NCBI GenBank assembly: GCA_024638265.1 | Contig: JAHEKQ010000012.1 | Coordinates: forward strand, 1-63,189 | Source of the DNA: Flammeovirgaceae bacterium | Lineage (GTDB): Bacteria; Bacteroidota; Bacteroidia; Cytophagales; Cyclobacteriaceae | Direction: 5' to 3' | DNA length: 63,189 bases | Part shown: one piece after another, positions 1 to 7,550 of the stretch | Numbering within the stretch: the stretch's first letter is position 1 | Layout: every line of letters starts with the position of its first letter | Translations under genes and position numbers: made by a program | The notes under the pieces: model-generated | Databases searched by the model: none | The model's input: only the letters and a program-made list of their open reading frames with translations | Told to the model about the DNA's origin: nothing

Positions 1-1517
1 ACTGGGTATTGAGCGGGGATTCCATTCTCAGATACAATGATCTGATTCTTGATGTCACCCCTTTGTCATCCTACAAAGAGTATGATTTTCAGGACGGGAT
101 AATTCAATATTTGGATTCTGTTCACGGTGACCGGATACAAAGAGATTCCCTAAAGAGAATGATCATTCCAAAACAGATTTGGTTTTCTAATATTGAAGTT
201 GACTCCCTGGTATTTTATCGCCTTGCACTGGAAAGGCTTGTAATCAGGGATTCCGAAATTAAGTACCTGCTCGAGGTGGACAGTAGCAAAATCAACCTCG
301 AGATTGAAGAAACACAGGGAGTGGATCTAATCATTTCAAGGAATGAGATCAATTCCGTTCTTACCAAGGATAACTCGTTTAGCAATTTCTGGCTTTCAGA
401 CAATATTCTGGGAGATTATAGTATTGTAGGAACTTTTGATTACCTGGGAATTCAACACAATGTGAGTGCGGATTTACAATCAAATATCACATCCAATGAC
501 GGGGTGATTCATCTATTAGATCGTGATAGATGGATAATAAGAATGAAATCAAATGGATTAAACATCAGTGATTCTACCGTCCAGGATACTAATTTAGAAT
601 GGGGAGGATCAATTACTGATGTCGATATTGGCCAATCCATTCTTGAAGGTGATATTGGGAAATTTGAAATGGAGGGCAACCTATTTTCCTCTGAGATATT
701 ACTCGACGGGAGGTTGGAAACGATAATTTTGACTTCAAATACACTGGCATATTTAAATATCTCCTCCGACATGGTTTTTGATATGGTGGAAATTTCCAAT
801 AATAGGTTCACTTTAGGAATTGAGTTTCAAAAGAGATTAGCCGAGTCAATCTATTTTATCAATTGGGAAGATATCAGAAATAAAATCGTCGTGACTCAGT
901 ATGACACTTACTACCATTCAGCTCATCCAAAAGTAATATCCGATAAAAACCTCCTTAATCAGAATTATCGATTTCTAAGAAGCGCAATTGATAGCTATAG
1001 GAGGGAAGGCCTTATTGATGAAGCCAATGAAGCCTATATTCTCTATAAGGATATAGAGTCCGATTACTTGCGGTTTTCCTACAGGGAGGACCCACGCCTG
1101 GAGACCCTGATACGGCTGGTCCTTTCCAGGATATTGGATGTGTATGTGGATTACGGTACTAACCCGGCCAAGGCAATTGTTATTTCGATCTACATCATCC
1201 TGTTGTTTGCCCTTTTCTACCTCTTTTTCCCATCGGAGTGGGATATCGCTTCGAAGACAAAACTTCTGCGAGATTTCAGGGACTTTGTGGAAAAAAATGA
1301 AAAAGGGTACTTCAAGCCATTTTTACAAATGACCATGGGTTTTATTATCAGTTTTTTCAATGCGCTTACATTAAGTGTGAATTCGTTTGTAACCCTGGGT
1401 TTTGGAAGTATCCCCACTAAGGGCCTTGCCAGGTATGTCTGTGTACTTCAGGGTCTTTTCGGTTGGTTCCTCTTGAGTATTTTTACCGTCGCGCTCATCA
1501 ACCAGGTGATGATGTGA
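1..1517 (+). CDS. Ion-channel-like membrane protein, 5' end outside the window
   Basis: The reading frame is open back to the window edge, so the N-terminus is missing. A TTG at position 9 is only the first in-frame start-like codon. About 370 visible residues form a repetitive, beta-rich, mostly polar region with recurring short strands such as 'LEGDIGKFEMEGNLF'. A charged helical stretch follows ('SAIDSYRREGLIDEANEAYILYKDIE'-like, near residues 325-350). The C-terminal 130 residues look like a two-helix pore module. TM1 is near residues 390-410. A re-entrant segment reads 'NSFVTLGFGSIP', resembling the TxGFG/TxGYG potassium filter, and TM2 ends the protein ('WFLLSIFTVALINQVM'). Inference: a ligand- or stress-gated cation channel of the Ion_trans_2 type. 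The N-terminal region may be a degenerate pentapeptide-like or beta-solenoid domain. The kinase-like gene follows 39 nt downstream on the same strand. Confidence 0.6.
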   Translation, partial: WVLSGDSILRYNDLILDVTPLSSYKEYDFQDGIIQYLDSVHGDRIQRDSLKRMIIPKQIWFSNIEVDSLVFYRLALERLVIRDSEIKYLLEVDSSKINLEIEETQGVDLIISRNEINSVLTKDNSFSNFWLSDNILGDYSIVGTFDYLGIQHNVSADLQSNITSNDGVIHLLDRDRWIIRMKSNGLNISDSTVQDTNLEWGGSITDVDIGQSILEGDIGKFEMEGNLFSSEILLDGRLETIILTSNTLAYLNISSDMVFDMVEISNNRFTLGIEFQKRLAESIYFINWEDIRNKIVVTQYDTYYHSAHPKVISDKNLLNQNYRFLRSAIDSYRREGLIDEANEAYILYKDIESDYLRFSYREDPRLETLIRLVLSRILDVYVDYGTNPAKAIVISIYIILLFALFYLFFPSEWDIASKTKLLRDFRDFVEKNEKGYFKPFLQMTMGFIISFFNALTLSVNSFVTLGFGSIPTKGLARYVCVLQGLFGWFLLSIFTVALINQVMM

Positions 1518-1556
1518 TGAATTGTACCAGTCAGCACTCCTGCCTATCTTTAGCGT

Positions 1557-2576
1557 GTGATCAGTCGTAAAAAGATTCCGTTTAAGATCAATGATTCACT
1601 GAGGGAGTACCTTTCTGAATTCGACAGGGAAAAGTCCGCCGTTGACTACACGGATCTTTTGCGCTATACGAATGCAATGCCGCTGATCAATGCTGAGGGT
1701 GTTGATACCCTTTGGGAGACAGTGTTTTATGGTCCCGGTGAACAGGAATCTATTCATCTTCGCCTGATCCAGGTATATGCCAATCTCCTGGCGCACGGGG
1801 AAGTACACGCTATTGATCACCTGTACATTGACAGGATTGACATTTGTCCGTTTGGCAACTCCAAACCCTTCAGAATCCGGATTGTCAACCGGGTCAATGA
1901 TAATTTTGACTATTTCTATGTCAAGAATGCTGATTCCTCGAGAATTTACGGACTTGAACTGGAACACCTGCTGTCTCCAAACAGGATCAATTACCTGGTG
2001 GACGGGAATACTTTGATTGAAGCTCATATTGCCGGTATTCCGGGGGATCAGTTCATAAAAATGTACAGGGACTCGAATCCCTTGAATAAGATCCGGATTG
2101 CCAAGGAATTCGTAAAGTTCAACGAGAGGTGTTTTATCATGCTCCTCGGGGATATGCATTCCAGTAATTTTGTGGTAGATGTAACTCCTGATTTTGAAGA
2201 GGTTCATTTCCGGATCCGGGCTATTGATTTTGACCAGCAATCCTATGAGGGACGAATGAAAGTGTACCTGCCACAATTCTTCAAGCAGAATGTGGATTTT
2301 GTTACCATGGGAATTGAAGTCATGACTCCCGAATCGCAATACCAGTATCAGTTGGAGGAACGCTCCCTCATACGGACAAGGATCAGGGCTTCTGAAAGAC
2401 CCTTGAATATACTTCTCGATTCAATGGAAGAGTCCACACTTACCATAGATTCAAACCTGGAACAACTAAGAACAGAACTAGCCCGCTACTATAAGGATCA
2501 CAGGTATGAGGCTTGTCGCAGTATGGGCGAGCTCATAAGAACCAACCTGCGCAGGTTGTTCGAACAGGCAAACTAA
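1557..2576 (+). CDS. Uncharacterised kinase-fold protein
   Basis: I do not recognise a named family. The 339-residue soluble protein starts at GTG; no ATG lies nearby and no clear Shine-Dalgarno is visible. Three segments match the protein-kinase-like / aminoglycoside phosphotransferase fold. They are a possible ATP-lysine strand 'YFYVKNAD' (about residue 121), a catalytic-loop-like 'LLGDMHSSNFVVD' (about residue 197) and a metal-binding-like 'IRAIDFDQQ' (about residue 222). The spacing between the last two and the GD.H..N and DFD signatures support phosphotransfer activity; the substrate is unknown. The C-terminal 80 residues are helical and charged. It is 39 nt downstream of the channel-like gene and probably cotranscribed, which would allow a role in modulating that channel, but this is speculation. 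Confidence 0.6.
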   Translation: MISRKKIPFKINDSLREYLSEFDREKSAVDYTDLLRYTNAMPLINAEGVDTLWETVFYGPGEQESIHLRLIQVYANLLAHGEVHAIDHLYIDRIDICPFGNSKPFRIRIVNRVNDNFDYFYVKNADSSRIYGLELEHLLSPNRINYLVDGNTLIEAHIAGIPGDQFIKMYRDSNPLNKIRIAKEFVKFNERCFIMLLGDMHSSNFVVDVTPDFEEVHFRIRAIDFDQQSYEGRMKVYLPQFFKQNVDFVTMGIEVMTPESQYQYQLEERSLIRTRIRASERPLNILLDSMEESTLTIDSNLEQLRTELARYYKDHRYEACRSMGELIRTNLRRLFEQAN

Positions 2577-2646
2577 TGTGAATTTTCTGTTGATGATGCT
2601 CAACACGGTACGCCGGCAACTGTGTACTTGAGTTGCGCAAAGCGCG

Positions 2647-3513
2647 CTAAGATTCTCCGGCCATCCTTTCTCCCTTCCTGATGATCTTCTGACTTTCCCT
2701 CCCCTTGACGACTCCTAATTTTTCGTCCAGCCAAACGATCGATCCGGTGGGACATCGTTGAATCGGATCTTTGGTATTGTGATTTTCCGAATAGTTGATG
2801 ACGGGCAGGTTGTTCTCCATAGTAATCAGGTTGCCAGGAGCATCCATGGCACATTTTCCACAAGCTGTGCATGCTACCTCGCATTCTTCCAGAATATCAT
2901 CGCCCATCTCCAGGTTTTTGCATGCCACCCACAACCGGTGACTTACAGGTTGCAGCGTGAACAGGTCTTTGGGACAAACCTCTACACAATCTCCACAAGC
3001 TGTGCATTTGTCATTATCAACTTGAGGAATACCGTGCTCATCCATGTGTATGGCATCAAAATCGCAGACCTCTTCACAGTCACCCAGCCCGAGACAACCC
3101 CAGAAGCACCCCTTGCCACCTCCACTTACCAGTGAGGCCCCCTGACAGGTTTGCATTCCCTGGTAGGTAGCTCTATTTCGCGCAACATTGGTACCTCCGG
3201 CACACGCCAGCCGGGCCACGAGCTTTTCTTCTGCTCCAACATCCACACCCAGGTAATTAGCGATAACCTGTCGCTCATCCTCCGAACTAACGGTGCATTT
3301 ACCCGGTAGGGATCGTCCATCTACCAGTGATTCGGCAAATGGCCGGCACCCGGGGAACCCACATGCACCACAATTAGCGTGTGGCAACAAATCTTCCACG
3401 ACATCAATGCGTGGATCTTCATAGACATAGAGTTTCCTGTTTGCAATGACCAACATTATCGCAAGTAAAAGAGTTAAACCTCCCAGGGCCGCTATGGCTA
3501 TCAGTATTGACAT
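2647..3513 (-). CDS. rnfB: Rnf electron transport complex subunit B
   Basis: RnfB is the iron-sulfur subunit that takes electrons from reduced ferredoxin at the cytoplasmic face of the Rnf ion pump. The sequence has one N-terminal membrane helix (residues 3-24). The RnfB/NqrF-type cluster motif 'CGACGFPGC' follows near residue 47, with a fourth Cys about 25 residues later. Then come ferredoxin-like motifs 'CTACGDCVEVCP' and 'CTACGKC' with a paired 'RCPTGSIVW'. The length of 288 is usual for RnfB of the longer type. It lies last in the rnf operon, 19 nt after the FNR-like gene, rather than next to rnfC or rnfA as in most clusters. Assignment is secure; the displaced position is unusual. Confidence 0.95.
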   Translation of the reverse strand: MSILIAIAALGGLTLLLAIMLVIANRKLYVYEDPRIDVVEDLLPHANCGACGFPGCRPFAESLVDGRSLPGKCTVSSEDERQVIANYLGVDVGAEEKLVARLACAGGTNVARNRATYQGMQTCQGASLVSGGGKGCFWGCLGLGDCEEVCDFDAIHMDEHGIPQVDNDKCTACGDCVEVCPKDLFTLQPVSHRLWVACKNLEMGDDILEECEVACTACGKCAMDAPGNLITMENNLPVINYSENHNTKDPIQRCPTGSIVWLDEKLGVVKGRESQKIIRKGERMAGES

Positions 3514-3532
3514 ATATATCAGATGACCATGT

Positions 3533-4390
3533 TCAGTAAATTATTTCGGCCCATTTTTCACCAGCAACTAATTCAGCCTTGCGCTTGCGCCAGTTTTCAT
3601 CAGACCCCATAATCTTTGAAAAGGCTTTGTCCAGGTTATTCTTAAGACCTTCATGTCCCGCAACGTAGACATAGGTATTGGTCTGCGATAACATTTTAAG
3701 GATTTCATTGGACCTCTTCTCCATTTCAGTGTCCAAAGCTATTGGATCACCCCAATCAGGGCGAGGGCTTACGGCATGAAATGCCTTGAAGGTTCCTTCA
3801 TCGTAATAATTGGTCAGATCACCGTCCTTCTCATTCAGATAGAGTAATTCGAGTCCACTTTTTGCTCCATAAAACAAGCGGATCTTGCCTTTCCAATCCT
3901 TTACTTGCTTGTAGATATGCTTGATGAATGCCCGGAAAGGTGCTATGCCTGTTCCTATTCCGATCAACAACATATTTGCAGAAGTATCATCCGGAATGGA
4001 AAAAGGAAGTTCAAAGGGACCGGTAATGGTAATTTGATCTCCAACCTTCCTGTCGCACAGGTAATTGGAACCAACTCCTTTGTAAAGCTCACCACTGAAT
4101 TCATCAACATACGTGCAACGTTTGACCAGCATGGTGATCAATGTTTTACCGTTTTTCTTAGCCGGTAGATCCGCAACACTGTACAAACGGTGATGATAAG
4201 GGCTGCCAAATTCATTGTTCGTCTTTACCAAAACACCAAAACTTTGGTCCACCTCACAGGAGAACTCAGGTACCTGCACTTCCAATTGAAGTTCCCTGAC
4301 CTCTTCCACATTTGCCGGTGTCAAGCGATTTGATTTCTTGATTTTTGCCGTGTACTGATTTTCTGTGCTATAGTCTGATATGTGTGCCAT
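3533..4390 (-). CDS. Plant-type ferredoxin-NAD(P) reductase-like flavoprotein
   Basis: The 285-residue soluble protein has the fold signatures of FAD-containing ferredoxin-NADP reductase. These are FAD-binding 'HHRLYSV' (about residue 61), a 'GVGSNYLCD' segment corresponding to GVCSNFLCD of plant enzymes, pyridine-nucleotide motif 'GIGTGIAPFRAF', 'VAGHEGL' near the C-terminus and a terminal tyrosine. The segment that in NADP-specific enzymes binds the 2'-phosphate (Ser-Arg) reads 'AVSPRPDWGDP', so NADH versus NADPH preference cannot be called. It sits inside the rnf operon, 4 nt after the small Cys-rich gene and 19 nt before rnfB. Canonical Rnf uses RnfC for NADH, so a second nucleotide-flavin protein here is not explained by the standard complex. 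Possible roles are a soluble Fd:NADP(H) shunt or an accessory input module. Confidence 0.85.
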   Translation of the reverse strand: MAHISDYSTENQYTAKIKKSNRLTPANVEEVRELQLEVQVPEFSCEVDQSFGVLVKTNNEFGSPYHHRLYSVADLPAKKNGKTLITMLVKRCTYVDEFSGELYKGVGSNYLCDRKVGDQITITGPFELPFSIPDDTSANMLLIGIGTGIAPFRAFIKHIYKQVKDWKGKIRLFYGAKSGLELLYLNEKDGDLTNYYDEGTFKAFHAVSPRPDWGDPIALDTEMEKRSNEILKMLSQTNTYVYVAGHEGLKNNLDKAFSKIMGSDENWRKRKAELVAGEKWAEIIY

Positions 4391-4394
4391 AACC

Positions 4395-4616
4395 TCAAGG
4401 TTTTATTTTTTGATTGCTTTTTGTCTTAGTAATTTTTTTGAGTTTCTGTTTACAGACGACCATGCATCCGCATCCGGAACAATCTGATCTGCCGGCGAGT
4501 ACATCTTCATCTGTAAGATCATCTGAAAAGGAATCCCTCCAGAGGTTTTGAACAATAACCCAAAGCACTGCCAGGATAATCATTCCCCCTATTCCTATGA
4601 TATATGTAGTTGTCAT
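4395..4616 (-). CDS. Small membrane protein with four-Cys motif, NqrM-like candidate
   Basis: The 73-residue protein has one N-terminal transmembrane helix (residues 4-24), an acidic linker, then 'DCSGCGCMVVCKQK' containing four cysteines, and a lysine-rich tail. This layout matches small Fe/S-handling membrane proteins. NqrM (DUF539) inserts the iron centre between NqrD and NqrE of Na-NQR, and the FeoB-associated Cys-rich proteins look similar. RnfA and RnfE are the homologues of NqrE and NqrD, and this gene starts 5 nt after rnfA. I therefore infer a maturation role for the RnfA/RnfE iron centre. The assignment rests on architecture and position, not on recognisable full-length similarity. 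Confidence 0.6.
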   Translation of the reverse strand: MTTTYIIGIGGMIILAVLWVIVQNLWRDSFSDDLTDEDVLAGRSDCSGCGCMVVCKQKLKKITKTKSNQKIKP

Positions 4617-4621
4617 TCCAT

Positions 4622-5200
4622 TTAAAAACTTAAACCAGAAAAACCCATAAACGCCATTGAAAGAATTCCTGCGATCAAAAGTGTAAGGGCTGCTCCTTTT
4701 ACTGTTTTTGGTACTTCTGCAAACTCAAGCTGTTCCCGCAATCCTGCTATCAGTATCAACGCCAATGTGAAACCTGCCGCTGCTCCCAGTGCATACACGA
4801 AACTCTCCAGGAAGTTATATCCCTTACTTGTCTGGAATAGTGCCAGTCCAAGAATTGCGCAATTGGTCGTGATCAAAGGCAGGAAGATCCCCAAAGCTTT
4901 AAAAAGAGTTGGACTCATCTTCTTAACGAACATCTCCACCAACTGTACGGTGGAGGCAATCACGACAATGAAGCTTATCAACTGCAGGAAAGGTGCATTG
5001 ATGGCCACCAGGAATGCGTGTATACCATATGCACACATGGAGCTGATCAACATTACAAATGTAACTGCTCCTCCCATTTTGGTAGCGGTTTCCATTTTGG
5101 CTGAAACCCCCAGGAATGGACATATCCCCAGGAAGTAGGCCAACACAAAGTTGTTAATCAGGCTTGAGCCAATAAATATGTTCCAAAGAGAGTCACTCAT
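4622..5200 (-). CDS. rnfA: Rnf electron transport complex subunit A
   Basis: This is an integral membrane subunit of Rnf, homologous to NqrE, with six predicted helices; with RnfE it forms the membrane-embedded iron-centre pair. The recognisable motif is 'NNFVLAYFLGICPFLGVS' near residue 20, with 'TTNCAILGLALF' later carrying the second conserved Cys. The ATG at 5200 is chosen because it gives the family length (192 residues; about 193 is usual), is preceded by AAGGAAG, and overlaps the rnfE stop by 8 nt. An upstream TTG/ATG extension to 5227 is unlikely. Confidence 0.95.
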   Translation of the reverse strand: MSDSLWNIFIGSSLINNFVLAYFLGICPFLGVSAKMETATKMGGAVTFVMLISSMCAYGIHAFLVAINAPFLQLISFIVVIASTVQLVEMFVKKMSPTLFKALGIFLPLITTNCAILGLALFQTSKGYNFLESFVYALGAAAGFTLALILIAGLREQLEFAEVPKTVKGAALTLLIAGILSMAFMGFSGLSF

Positions 5201-5849
5201 CTTTTTGCTTCCTTTCCTTAAAGACATTGAAAATCAATAACCAAATGGCCAACGTGAAGAAACCCCCTGCGGGAAGTATCATCACTACCCACTCTTGAAA
5301 TCCACTGGGGAATAGAGCTATATCGAAGAACGTGCCGCTGCCGAGAATTTCGCGAACCGCCCCAAGGCAGAAGAGCGCGAAAACAAATCCTAATCCCATC
5401 CCTAAAGCATCAGCGATCGATTTCCCCAGGGTATTCTTGGAAGCAAATGCTTCAGCCCGGCTTAAAATCAGGCAATTCACAACAATAAGTGAGATGAAGG
5501 CCCCAAGACTCTTGTGAAGCTCGACACTGATAGCCTGGATCGCATAGTCGGTGATCGTTACGAATGTGGCTATGATTAAAATGTAAGAAGCGATACGGAC
5601 CTGCTTGGGAATAAAATTCCTCAGCAGTGAGACCAGGATATTCGACATCAAAAGCACAAAAGTGGTAGCCAGACCCATGGCAAGTGCGTTTAGAGCCGTA
5701 TTTGAAACCGCCAGTACGGGACACATGCCCAGTACCTGGACAAACACAGGGTTGTCCCTCCATAGACCCTTGATAAATTCATCAGTCGAGGGTTTGGCAT
5801 TAGCCATTTGGAGTGATCCTTGGTTTATATTTTTATCTTCTGCGCTCAT
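5193..5849 (-). CDS. rnfE: Rnf electron transport complex subunit E
   Basis: Integral membrane subunit homologous to NqrD. Motifs are 'NPVFVQVLGMCPVLAVSNT' near residue 32 and 'ISLIVVNCLILSRAEAFAS', each carrying one of the Cys pair conserved in the RnfA/RnfE family. About six membrane helices follow a 25-residue polar N-terminus. The ATG at 5849 is preferred over a TTG at 5864 that would overlap rnfG; an internal ATG at 5807 ('MANAKPSTDEF') is also possible and closer to the usual family start. It overlaps rnfA by 8 nt. Confidence 0.95.
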   Translation of the reverse strand: MSAEDKNINQGSLQMANAKPSTDEFIKGLWRDNPVFVQVLGMCPVLAVSNTALNALAMGLATTFVLLMSNILVSLLRNFIPKQVRIASYILIIATFVTITDYAIQAISVELHKSLGAFISLIVVNCLILSRAEAFASKNTLGKSIADALGMGLGFVFALFCLGAVREILGSGTFFDIALFPSGFQEWVVMILPAGGFFTLAIWLLIFNVFKERKQKDE

Positions 5850-5860
5850 TCTATCATTTC

Positions 5861-6538
5861 TCAATCAGCGGTGAACTCCTCTTTTTGTTGAACAATCAAT
5901 GGTCCCCAATACTGGATGCTTTCGTTCATGATGTTTGCTATTGCCCGGGACGAAATGGTGGCTCCGGTGATACCGTCCACCTCCCAGGGATTTTCTTTGG
6001 CACCAGCCTTTACCGGTACGACCTCATTTTGGATTGTACTGAGATCCCCATTCAGCGACACATCCAATGCCACGAAGTTCTCGAGGAAGGATTCATCCTT
6101 TTCAATCTTGTCTCCCAGTCCCGGTGTTTCCTTGCTTTCCAGCACATAGAACCCTATGATTTTCTCAGTATTTGGATTATACCCGTATAAAATTCGGATG
6201 ATATCCGCATACCCTTGTCCACTGCCTTCAATGGCAATTCCAAGCAGATCACCAGACCCATCATAACCAGCATAAACAAGGGTTCCTTCATCACTGGTGG
6301 TTTCTTCCAATTTCTGTGCGTCTGATAACAAAAAAGTCTTTGTTGTCACCGTTCCTGGCAGGACCCGGAAAATCGCCTGTTCGAGGGCTTCCTTTTTTAA
6401 TCGCTCAATCCTGGGCAATGTACCTTCATAGGTCATGACGATCAGCAGTCCACAGGCAATTCCAATGCCTACCATTGCCTTCAACATCGGTGTGCTTTTG
6501 GGCCTTTCAAGTACCTGGGTTTGGCTGGTATCAGTCAT
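5861..6538 (-). CDS. rnfG: Rnf electron transport complex subunit G
   Basis: RnfG carries a covalently linked FMN on the outer face of the membrane and passes electrons within the Rnf complex. It has one N-terminal membrane helix (about residues 19-41) and a periplasmic domain of about 180 residues. The covalent-FMN motif 'DGITGATISSRA' is near residue 190; the threonine before SS is the expected attachment site. 'GYVLESKETPGLG'-like sequence, typical of the FMN-binding domain, lies around residues 131-142. Length 225 is normal. It overlaps rnfD by 8 nt and precedes rnfE by 11 nt. Confidence 0.95.
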   Translation of the reverse strand: MTDTSQTQVLERPKSTPMLKAMVGIGIACGLLIVMTYEGTLPRIERLKKEALEQAIFRVLPGTVTTKTFLLSDAQKLEETTSDEGTLVYAGYDGSGDLLGIAIEGSGQGYADIIRILYGYNPNTEKIIGFYVLESKETPGLGDKIEKDESFLENFVALDVSLNGDLSTIQNEVVPVKAGAKENPWEVDGITGATISSRAIANIMNESIQYWGPLIVQQKEEFTAD

Positions 6539-7550
6539 GTTTGGTTTGTTTTGATGTTCCGTAAACCCTAAGCCGAATCATATTGTCAATGTGTGGGGAG
6601 ATGGCATTTGCCAACAAAATAGCATACATCACTCCTTCTGGCAGACCTCCCCAAATGCGAATTACCACCACCAGGATTCCGATAATCGCTCCATAAACAA
6701 CTACCCCCAATGGCGTGATCGGAGATGCAACCATGTCGGTGGCCATAAAAATCGCACCGAGCATCAGGCCTCCGGAAAAAAGCATAAATACCGGTGATGG
6801 ATATATCTGTGGATCGACCAGGTAGAGGATCCCACTTAATACAATAACAGTTCCCAGAATTGCCACCGGAATTCTCCAGTTCATCATTTTCCGTATGATT
6901 AAATAGATCCCGCCAAGCAGGATCAATACGGCGCATGTTTCACCGGTTGATCCACTGATCAATCCCAGTGCCATGTCTGAAGAGTCTGCAATGATGTTGT
7001 CAAATTTGAAAGCAGATAAGGGTGTGGCTCCGGAGACCACATCGACAGTTGGCTGCATGAAAGGGGTGCTCAGAACTGAAGTTGAAATAGATGAAAACCT
7101 GTCAAGTGCCATTGCTGGATACCAAGTCGTCATGGCAACCGGAAAAGCAGCCTGGAGTACGGCCCTTCCAACCAGGGCGGGATTAAAAACGTTGTAACCC
7201 AGTCCTCCGAAGATGAATTTCCCAAGGGCGATGGCAATTACGCCACCGAAGAAGGCCATCCATAATGGAAAAGTGGGAGGCAAGGTCAGTCCGAGTAAGA
7301 GTCCGCTTATGACAGCTGACCAGTCACCAACCGTGCTTTCTTTTTTTGAAAGCTTACATAGATAATGCTCTGTCCCCACTGCCGAAATGGTGGTTGTGAG
7401 GATCACCAGCAGCGCATTGATTCCGAATGAATAGACTGCAAAACCGGCTACAGGAAGAAGCGCATACACCACATTCAGCATGATGGTGTCAGTGCTCACA
7501 TTGGCGATGATGTGTGGAGAGGTGCTGATATTTAGTGTCTTACTGGACAT
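6531..7550 (-). CDS. rnfD: Rnf electron transport complex subunit D
   Basis: RnfD is a polytopic membrane subunit homologous to NqrB and the likely ion-translocating core. It carries a covalent FMN: the motif 'DVVSGATPLSAF' is near residue 172, and its threonine is the attachment site. About ten hydrophobic helices are visible, with 'GGLGYNVFNPALVGRAVL' near residue 116 being highly characteristic of the family. Length 339 is normal. It overlaps rnfC by 11 nt and rnfG by 8 nt, so translation is probably coupled. Confidence 0.96.
   Translation of the reverse strand: MSSKTLNISTSPHIIANVSTDTIMLNVVYALLPVAGFAVYSFGINALLVILTTTISAVGTEHYLCKLSKKESTVGDWSAVISGLLLGLTLPPTFPLWMAFFGGVIAIALGKFIFGGLGYNVFNPALVGRAVLQAAFPVAMTTWYPAMALDRFSSISTSVLSTPFMQPTVDVVSGATPLSAFKFDNIIADSSDMALGLISGSTGETCAVLILLGGIYLIIRKMMNWRIPVAILGTVIVLSGILYLVDPQIYPSPVFMLFSGGLMLGAIFMATDMVASPITPLGVVVYGAIIGILVVVIRIWGGLPEGVMYAILLANAISPHIDNMIRLRVYGTSKQTKHD

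Noticed and set aside
1596-2339. 247-codon open frame on the minus strand opposite the kinase-like gene
   Set aside because: No recognisable protein features; the plus-strand frame has kinase-like motifs. It is a shadow frame.
2588-2605. Hairpin TGTTGA-TGATGC-TCAACA between convergent genes, considered as terminator
   Set aside because: No U tract follows on either strand and the stem is only 6 bp.
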